From Candidatus Latescibacterota bacterium (GTDB lineage Bacteria > Latescibacterota > 4484-107): DNA of 7,478 nt. Positions 1-4,284 of the stretch are shown here, piece after piece (position 1 is the stretch's first letter; each line of letters starts with the position of its first letter). The position numbers and the translations under genes were made by a program. The DNA lies in contig JAUWMS010000107.1 in the NCBI GenBank assembly GCA_030613045.1, positions 1-7,478 on the forward strand, given 5' to 3'. The notes beneath the pieces are model-generated. The model saw only the letters and a program-made list of their open reading frames with translations. It made no database searches and had not been told where the DNA came from.

Positions 1-937
1 CAAGCCACGTCTCCCCCTCGTCGCGGCTGAACATGCAGTCCAACCAGCGGGCCGCATACGAGCCATGCAGGGAGAGGAGCGTGCCATCGCGGAGGGCGAT
101 CAAACCCGGCTCTATCATACGCACGCCCAGGCTGACCGGCGAAGTCCACGTCCGTCCGCCATCGTCCGACCAGCACACATCCGCCTCAGGGCGGGTCACC
201 AAAACGATCCGGCCGCTTTCAAGCTGAGCGATACTGCCTTCGCTCATCTCGTGATTCGAGCCGATCACGGCCATTCGTTCCCACGTGTCGCCGCGATCCA
301 CGGTTCGGAAGATGCCGCATTCGCTGCCCGTCTCGTGATCCGAGATCCGACCATATACACAGATCATCGCCGAGCCATCCCGGAGCGTGATGATCGGACC
401 ATCCGTGCTTCCGGGAAGCGGCTCGCAGACCTGCTCCCAAGTCTGTCCGCCATCGGTGGAACGGATGATCATCGTGCCGCCGCCCGGATACAGGAAAAAG
501 CTGCACAGCACCGTGCCGTCCGACAACTCGCAAAAATTCGGATGCCGGTCATCCAGAGGGCTGTCCCACAGCGTCTCCGGTTTGCTCCAGATCATCGCCT
601 CGTCGGTCGAACGCGAGATCATCGCGCGTCCGCCTCTCGGCGCATCCATATCGGCGGGGAATCCAATCTTTTCCCATTCGCCGATCATATCGGGATCCAG
701 CGTCAGCGGCGTCGGAGGAGAGGCGTGCCAGTATCCGGCGCTGAAGCCCAAAAGCCATGCCCCGTTGCGAAGACGGATCACCGACTCCCAACCCACAAAC
801 CCGGTATACCCGGGAAACGGATCGGGCTGATTGATGCCCGGGCCGACGAGCATCCTCCGACACGTGCGGAAATTCCCCACGATTTTCGGGCTTTCAACCA
901 CTTTGCATTCGGGATGGTTTCCATCTTTTTCAAGCAT
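1..937 (-). CDS. Sialidase-superfamily (BNR/Asp-box) protein, C-terminus cut by window edge
   Basis: This is an open frame of 312 codons from ATG at 937 to the window edge; the true end lies outside. GGAGG sits 7 bases before the ATG, which supports the start. The protein has four good Asp boxes, the turn motif of sialidase-type beta-propellers: STDGGQTW (residues 160-167), TVDRGDTW (212-219), SDDGGRTW (257-264) and SRDEGETW (304-311), plus a degenerate one near residue 110. Between them run repeated strand patterns such as ESVIRLRNG, PIITLRDG, SIAQLESGRIVLVTR and EPGLIALRDG, as in exo-alpha-sialidase-like proteins. No signal peptide is visible at the N-terminus (MLEKDGNHPE), so it may be cytoplasmic. 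The substrate is unknown, because the fold also occurs in hydrolases and binding proteins that do not act on sialic acid. It lies 96 bases downstream of an SGNH esterase and may share its transcript. Confidence 0.85.
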   Translation of the reverse strand, partial: MLEKDGNHPECKVVESPKIVGNFRTCRRMLVGPGINQPDPFPGYTGFVGWESVIRLRNGAWLLGFSAGYWHASPPTPLTLDPDMIGEWEKIGFPADMDAPRGGRAMISRSTDEAMIWSKPETLWDSPLDDRHPNFCELSDGTVLCSFFLYPGGGTMIIRSTDGGQTWEQVCEPLPGSTDGPIITLRDGSAMICVYGRISDHETGSECGIFRTVDRGDTWERMAVIGSNHEMSEGSIAQLESGRIVLVTRPEADVCWSDDGGRTWTSPVSLGVRMIEPGLIALRDGTLLSLHGSYAARWLDCMFSRDEGETWL

Positions 938-982
938 GATTGTCCCTCCGTTGGATGTAACGCTCTTCGTTCTTCACGCTCT

Positions 983-998
983 ACGTTTCACGTTTCAC
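983..998. repeat. Heptamer tandem repeat ACGTTTC (2 copies plus 2 bases)
   Basis: ACGTTTC occurs twice in succession and is followed by AC. It lies in the spacer between the esterase and the sialidase-like gene, next to two other 7-base arrays of different sequence. Its shape resembles the short tandemly repeated heptanucleotide (STRR) sequences known from heterocystous cyanobacteria. Confidence 0.6.
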
Positions 999-1001
999 AG
1001 C

Positions 1002-1017
1002 GTACCGAGTACCGTAC
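1002..1017. repeat. Heptamer tandem repeat GTACCGA/GTACCGT plus AC
   Basis: Two 7-base units differ only in the last base and are followed by the first bases of a third. The array starts 3 bases after the ACGTTTC array and belongs to the same repeat-filled spacer. Confidence 0.5.
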
Positions 1018-1031
1018 AGACTCGTCTTCCC

Positions 1032-1045
1032 ACTCACCACTCACC
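1032..1045. repeat. Heptamer tandem repeat ACTCACC (2 copies) overlapping the esterase stop
   Basis: There are two exact ACTCACC units (GGTGAGT on the minus strand). The minus-strand reading GGT GAG TGG TGA supplies the last three residues (G-E-W) and the stop codon of the SGNH esterase, so the array forms the 3' end of that gene. Confidence 0.65.
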
Positions 1046-2047
1046 TAAGCCGTCCACCAACGGCCTGAGCTTCCGGGCCAGGTTCTCGCCCATCTGAATC
1101 ATCCCGTTATCCGCCGGATGTATCAAGTCGGGAGTGAGTCCTCCCATATCGCTGAGGATCTCCGGTCCCTCGAACAAATAAGCGTTTGGATACGGACACG
1201 CCGCGACCGCGTCCCGCAGGCTCTGGCGACGACCCGCTGCGTGTATCTTGCTATCCTCGGTCTCGAGGTCCGCGTAATAGGGATAAAGCGTGATGCACGC
1301 CACGGGACGATGGGTGTCGGCCCCGGCTACGGCGTTCACCATGTAGGATACACGTTCGGAGAAGTCTTCGCGGGAAAATCCGCCCATATTGACGGAAAGG
1401 GCAAGCGTGGCAATATCCCAGTCGTCGCGGGATGCGATATAGTCGGCCAGTTCGTGCTCGCAGTGGGCCGAGCCGCCCACGCCGAGATTGATAAGATCCG
1501 CGCCGAGCCGCCGCGCGGTCTGGCTGACATAAGCAAGATGCGGGCCCGTCGCGGCCCCTCCATGCGTAATCGAAGTGCCGTAGGCGAGATAACGCAGCTT
1601 GGGCAGTTCTTCCGCCCTCGGAGGCCGGATGCCATCCTGTTCGATCCCGTGAAAATAGAGCGCATCTCCCGCTAACATAACTCGAAACACATCCGGAGCG
1701 AACGGCATATCCTGAGGGAGTGATGCGCCCAATTGCTGCAATCGCTCCGGCGTGGTGATCTCGATGGTCTGCGTCTTTTCTGTGATGCTGAAACGCTGAT
1801 CGCTCTGGAAGACGCCGTGGAAAACGACCGCATCCGTCCATCCCTCAGACGATACGGTCAGCCGCACGGTGGGGCGTTCGCTCACAAAGCGTATTTCCGC
1901 GCAGGCGGGACTCAACATGCGCATCTGTGCTCCCTCATTGAGCTTCGTGCGCACGGTTTCCGGCACGCGCTGCAGACGCACGCCGTCCGATTCCGGCATC
2001 TTTCGGACTTCCTCGATATTGTGAAGTTCTACATTTTGATAGATCAC
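1034..2047 (-). CDS. SGNH/GDSL-family esterase
   Basis: This is a 337-residue SGNH-fold hydrolase, probably a carbohydrate or lipid deacylase. The four SGNH blocks are visible: YGTSITHG with the nucleophile Ser159; NLGVGGSAHCE around residues 187-197 with the block II Gly; SVNMGG with Asn220; and DLIHP with the Asp307/His310 pair. The first 145 or so residues form a beta-rich N-terminal region, common in carbohydrate-esterase-like SGNH proteins. No signal peptide is seen. I place the start at GTG 2047 because AAGGAG (2054-2059 on the plus strand) lies 6 bases before it. A TTG at 2104 is in frame but has no such site. The last residues G-E-W and the stop come from a heptamer repeat array. The sialidase-like gene follows after 96 bases, which suggests joint action on an acylated glycan. 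The substrate is not known. Confidence 0.9.
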   Translation of the reverse strand: MIYQNVELHNIEEVRKMPESDGVRLQRVPETVRTKLNEGAQMRMLSPACAEIRFVSERPTVRLTVSSEGWTDAVVFHGVFQSDQRFSITEKTQTIEITTPERLQQLGASLPQDMPFAPDVFRVMLAGDALYFHGIEQDGIRPPRAEELPKLRYLAYGTSITHGGAATGPHLAYVSQTARRLGADLINLGVGGSAHCEHELADYIASRDDWDIATLALSVNMGGFSREDFSERVSYMVNAVAGADTHRPVACITLYPYYADLETEDSKIHAAGRRQSLRDAVAACPYPNAYLFEGPEILSDMGGLTPDLIHPADNGMIQMGENLARKLRPLVDGLGEW

Positions 2048-2067
2048 GCTGTTCTCCTTTTGTATGA

Positions 2068-2081
2068 ATTGTTCGCACAAA
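2068..2081. promoter_or_regulatory. Possible second FCD-regulator site upstream of the esterase
   Basis: ATTGT-TCGC-ACAAA lies just upstream of the esterase ribosome-binding site. Its half-sites match the palindrome in the GntR gene leader (ATTGT-AGG-ACAAT) except for one extra spacer base and the last base. The extra base is a real departure from the usual 3-base spacing, so this is tentative. Confidence 0.25.
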
Positions 2082-2121
2082 TATCCTTCTAAGTAAACGG
2101 ACAAAACTAAACGACAATTTT

Positions 2122-2236
2122 ACCGCAGAGCACGCGGGGGACGCAGAGAAATTCCCCGTAAAAGTGGAAAAGTGGGAGGTCTCACTTTCTCACTTTCTCA
2201 CTTTCTTCCCTCCGCGAACTCCGCGGACACTGCGGT
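2122..2236. repeat. Inverted-end repeat element (ACCGCAGAG family), intergenic copy
   Basis: This 115-base element lies between the FMN-barrel and esterase genes. The left end (2122-2151) begins ACCGCAGAGCACGC, and the right end (2207-2236) is its imperfect inverted copy (about 21 of 30 positions by eye). The left end matches the right-end arm of the element inside the glutamate-synthase-like gene at about 26 of 30 positions, so they are one family. The middle holds a tandem octamer array and is unrelated to the middle of the other copy. ACAATTTT occurs at both sides (2114-2121 and 2249-2256), and outside these sit CGGACAAAA (2098-2106) and its inverted copy TTTTGTCCG (2253-2261). There is no coding capacity for a transposase. 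Confidence 0.7.
2181..2204. repeat. Octamer tandem repeat CTCACTTT (3 copies)
   Basis: Three exact CTCACTTT units form the core of the intergenic inverted-end element. The segment just before them (2161-2178, rich in AAGTGG) is roughly complementary, so the array could fold into a hairpin with it. Confidence 0.65.
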
Positions 2237-2266
2237 GAGCATAAGAAAACAATTTTGTCCGGGCAC

Positions 2267-2716
2267 TTACAGCTCCACCACCACCGGTCCGAATCCGTCG
2301 TCCGCCAAGGCGCCAATGTTCGCGTCGTAGAACTCGATGCGACCGGGGATCACCTGGATCGGGACGAAATCGGAAGCCATCGGCCCGTCGTAGTATTTCG
2401 CCCATTCCTCCCGCCAGATGAAGCGCCGCGCCTCTTCGTCCGTTCTGATCTTGGCCGTTCCCATGATGCAAATGTATCCGGCCACACCCGGCGGCTGATA
2501 CATGATGCAGACGCTGGGATGCGCCTCGATCTCAGCGATCTTCCGCGTGTGGACGTTCGTGGCGAACCAGAACGTGAACCCTTCGTAAGGGTTGTGATCT
2601 TCCAGCACACGAGCGCGCGGGAATCCTTCGCGATCCACCGTGATGAGCGTCCCCGTGCATGCCTGTATCGCTTCCGTCACCCGCTCGATGAGTTCCTCTT
2701 TTGTGAATGTCTTCAT
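2267..2716 (-). CDS. Pyridoxamine 5'-phosphate oxidase-like FMN-binding split-barrel protein
   Basis: This is a 149-residue protein of the PNPOx-like split-barrel superfamily, of the general-stress-protein-26 kind. The conserved order is visible: a short N-terminal helix (KTFTKEELIERVTEAIQ), the first barrel strand GTLITVDREGFPRARVL, then FTFWFATNVHTRKIAEIEAHPSVCIMY, which matches the signature 'W.aT...rK...i..nP.v.l.y', then GYICIMGTAKI and the C-terminal strand RIEFYDANIG. Such proteins bind FMN, F420 or haem as homodimers; the cofactor cannot be told here. The start at ATG 2716 is set by GAGGAG 6 bases upstream. The frame is open further up to 2974, but that stretch runs through a hairpin repeat and is not part of the gene. 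It is flanked by the GntR gene upstream (248 bases) and the esterase downstream (219 bases, repeat-filled). Its physiological role is unknown. Confidence 0.9.
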   Translation of the reverse strand: MKTFTKEELIERVTEAIQACTGTLITVDREGFPRARVLEDHNPYEGFTFWFATNVHTRKIAEIEAHPSVCIMYQPPGVAGYICIMGTAKIRTDEEARRFIWREEWAKYYDGPMASDFVPIQVIPGRIEFYDANIGALADDGFGPVVVEL

Positions 2717-2840
2717 GGCGATCTCCTCTGTTTTCGGTGCTTTTTGGTCCCGGAAAATCAGGGGCCGGTGTTCCGTTGACGCTGATAGCTCAGCCTCCTG
2801 CAAAAGTCGTAAAGGTGCAGTTATTTCGAAAAGGTTAGTA

Positions 2841-2906
2841 GGTCTAGCCGTTCTTGTCTGACCTGGATAACCATAAAGCTGAACAGACAAGAATGTCTGT
2901 TCTACC
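2841..2906. repeat. REP-like element with two mutually exclusive hairpins
   Basis: GAACAGACA (2881-2889), loop AGAA and TGTCTGTTC (2894-2902) make a perfect 9-bp stem. TTCTTGTCTG (2851-2860) is also the exact inverse complement of CAGACAAGAA (2884-2893), so a 10-bp alternative stem competes for the same bases. The ends (GGT...ACC) are themselves complementary. It lies between the GntR stop and the FMN-barrel start, in a 248-base spacer with no other gene. Confidence 0.7.
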
Positions 2907-2964
2907 AATCTCTTGCAAAAAGCCTCAACTGATCGCTCAAAATCAGCGCCACCCATCCAACCAT

Positions 2965-3684
2965 TCAAATACACACACGGCTCCCCCCCTGTTCCTCGGA
3001 TTCAAACTGATCGAGGATCAATCTCAGATGATGCTCCAGAAGCCCCCGCACCGTCTCGGCATCCCGGCGTCTGAACGCCTCGGCGATCCGCTGATGTTCT
3101 GAGGCATCCCGGTCATTTATCAGACCATAATTGAAAATCCGGCTTGATGTTTCGGAGAAATAGCGCGACACCACCACGTGCATCCGGGAAAGCAACTGGC
3201 TGCCCGTGGCCTCTAAAATCAAGCTGTGAAATTGCTCTTCCAACGGATCGGTTTCCTCCTCTTTTCCCTGTCGAACCATCTCCGTCATCCGGTCTGCAAG
3301 CGCGGCCATCCGATCGATCTGTTTGTCGGAAGCATTTTGAACGGCGAGATTCACCGCTCCGATTTCCAACGCATAGCGCAGCTTCGACAACTCATATAGA
3401 TTGGCGCTCTCCCCCGATAGAAAAAGCGGAAGCCCTTGCTCAAACAGGCGGATGGGATCGGTCTGCCCGACCACAAGTCCGACGCGCTGCCTGCTCCGAA
3501 CGATCCCAAGTGCTCGAAGGCGGCCAATGGCCTCGCGCACGATGTTTCTGGAAACGCCGAACTCCTCAGCCAACCCAAGCTCTGTGCCCAAAGCGTCTCC
3601 GGGCTGCAATTTCCTTCGGCTGATTCGTTGATGGATACGCTTGGCTATCTGTGATGCCAAGGTTTGGCGCGTCGGTTGTGCCAT
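2965..3684 (-). CDS. GntR-family transcriptional regulator, FCD (FadR-like) subgroup
   Basis: This is a 239-residue regulator of normal family length. The N-terminal winged helix-turn-helix spans about residues 8-73, with the typical PGDALGTELGLAEEFGVSRNIVREAIGRLRALGIV pattern (positions 28-62). The helical FCD ligand-binding domain covers about 95-228. Its usual metal or ligand residues can be placed as E149 (instead of the common Asp), H153 in QFHSLI, H197 in ASEHQRIAEAF, and H218/H219. Proteins of this kind respond to sugar acids, carboxylates or similar metabolites; NanR and FadR are known relatives. The start ATG at 3684 has GGGAG 8 bases upstream (3693-3697). A near-consensus promoter and a palindromic operator precede it, implying autorepression. 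Downstream genes encode an FMN-barrel protein, an esterase and a sialidase-like protein, which are candidate targets. The ligand is unknown. Confidence 0.93.
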   Translation of the reverse strand: MAQPTRQTLASQIAKRIHQRISRRKLQPGDALGTELGLAEEFGVSRNIVREAIGRLRALGIVRSRQRVGLVVGQTDPIRLFEQGLPLFLSGESANLYELSKLRYALEIGAVNLAVQNASDKQIDRMAALADRMTEMVRQGKEEETDPLEEQFHSLILEATGSQLLSRMHVVVSRYFSETSSRIFNYGLINDRDASEHQRIAEAFRRRDAETVRGLLEHHLRLILDQFESEEQGGSRVCI

Positions 3685-3717
3685 GGCTGGAACTCCCTTT
3701 GGAAAATTTCACGGCAA

Positions 3718-3730
3718 ATTGTAGGACAAT
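3718..3730. promoter_or_regulatory. Putative autoregulatory operator for the GntR/FCD regulator
   Basis: ATTGT-AGG-ACAAT is a perfect 5-bp inverted repeat with a 3-base spacer. Its core TTGTAGGACAA fits the TNGTNNNACNA pattern of FadR-type GntR regulators. It lies about 10-25 bases downstream of the expected transcription start of the regulator gene, where binding would block transcription. A second short palindrome, ATTGCAAT, directly adjoins it (3731-3738). Confidence 0.6.
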
Positions 3731-3747
3731 ATTGCAATTTTGGCGGA

Positions 3748-3776
3748 AAGATAAGGCATTGCATTCAAAATGTCAA
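3748..3776 (-). promoter_or_regulatory. Sigma-70-type promoter of the GntR gene
   Basis: On the minus strand there is a perfect TTGACA -35 box (3771-3776), a 17-base spacer and TATCTT as the -10 box (3748-3753). The start of transcription would fall near 3741, giving a leader of about 57 bases that contains the palindromic operator and the ribosome-binding site. Confidence 0.7.
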
Positions 3777-4097
3777 TAGTTTTTTGAGGGGGAAAAGCCA
3801 TTTTTTTGAGACAAATTTCGCCTTACCTCTGCTCAGAATTTTACGCTCCGCTCAGTGTTTTTTCAAGGCTCGGATGACGGGCGGTGCCGTGCGCATCCGA
3901 GACGGGCAAAGAGAAGCTTTTCCTTCAGCAAAGACAAGCTTTGCCCTTAGCAATTCAATCCGTCAAATCTCAATTGACAGAACACACTACAGTGTGCTCT
4001 ATGATCGGTCGAAGCAGGAAAACAATCCGCCCGAAGCATCTATTCTTTTGCGGGAGACTTCGTCAAAATGCGCAAGATGGTGTTGGTGCGATAATCC
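3777..4097. other. Palindrome-rich intergenic stretch without a convincing gene
   Basis: No frame here has both a ribosome-binding site and a protein-like composition. What is visible is a series of inverted repeats: CTCGGATG/CATCCGAG (3869-3876 with 3894-3901), GGGCAAAG/CTTTGCCC (3904-3911 with 3939-3946) and GAACACACT-AC-AGTGTGCTC (3980-3999, one G:T pair). A plus-strand TTGACA (3974-3979) and a TATGAT (4000-4005) flank the last palindrome, but the 20-base spacing is too long for a normal promoter. The stretch could be decayed repeat elements or an unannotated RNA; neither is shown. Confidence 0.4.
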
Positions 4098-4162
4098 GTA
4101 GTGGCGAATCTTGGTTTCGCCCTGATTCGCTCAAAAAGGGCGATCACAAGGATCGCCCCTAC
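4098..4162. repeat. REP-like doublet hairpin element
   Basis: The 65-base element has inverted ends, GTAGTGGCGA and TCGCCCCTAC, matching at 9 of 10 positions. Inside are two hairpins: GGCGAA/TTCGCC (4103-4108 with 4116-4121) and the perfect 8-bp stem GGGCGATC-ACAAG-GATCGCCC (4138-4158). Two hairpins in tandem resemble the arrangement of bacterial REP pairs. Confidence 0.65.
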
Positions 4163-4196
4163 CCAGCTTTTTGAACCGAACAATGCCTGCATAAAA

Positions 4197-4230
4197 AAAG
4201 CGGTCTGAACATTTAAGTTCAGGCCGCTTT
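4197..4230 (-). terminator. Intrinsic terminator of the glutamate-synthase-like gene
   Basis: A 14-bp stem (AAAGCGGTCTGAAC with GTTCAGGCCGCTTT, one G:T pair) closes a 6-base loop. On the minus strand the stem is followed by a run of T (complement of the A run 4193-4199). It starts about 54 bases after the stop codon at 4285. On the plus strand the stem is followed by CTTTTCTC, so weak activity in the other direction is possible. Confidence 0.9.
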
Positions 4231-4242
4231 CTTTTCTCTGGA

Positions 4243-4272
4243 CCTCCCCCAGGTTCCAAAACCTGCGGGAGG
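4243..4272. repeat. Second hairpin directly after the glutamate-synthase-like gene
   Basis: CCTCCC and GGGAGG, then CAGGTT and AACCTG, form a 12-bp stem interrupted by one C:C mismatch, with loop CCAA. It begins 12 bases after the stop codon and before the true terminator on the transcript. It has no T-run of its own, so it is either a REP-like repeat or a 3'-end stabilising structure. Confidence 0.6.
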
Positions 4273-4284
4273 CTGCTCATCTTC

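Noticed and set aside
65..1048. Plus-strand open frame of 327 codons
   Set aside because: It lies antisense to the sialidase-like gene, whose Asp boxes are unmistakable. The plus-strand product is rich in Arg, His and Ala with no domain, as expected for a shadow frame in GC-rich DNA.
2048..2104. Esterase starting at TTG 2104
   Set aside because: No Shine-Dalgarno precedes the TTG, whereas GTG 2047 has AAGGAG at 6 bases; the extra 19 residues have no family resemblance.
2122..2236. CRISPR array
   Set aside because: The repeated units here are 8 bases in direct tandem without spacers; nothing has the 24-40 base repeat with regular unique spacers, and no cas gene is present.
2717..2974. 86-residue N-terminal extension of the FMN-barrel protein
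   Set aside because: The extension runs through the hairpin repeat at 2841-2906 and overlaps the end of the GntR gene. The ATG at 2716 has a strong ribosome-binding site and starts the conserved fold.
3974..4005. Plus-strand promoter TTGACA ... TATGAT
   Set aside because: The spacing of 20 bases is too long for a standard sigma-70 promoter and there is no plus-strand gene downstream.
3664..4101. Plus-strand open frame of 145 codons upstream of the GntR gene
   Set aside because: It overlaps the regulator's promoter, operator and start in the opposite direction, has no clear ribosome-binding site and an irregular composition.
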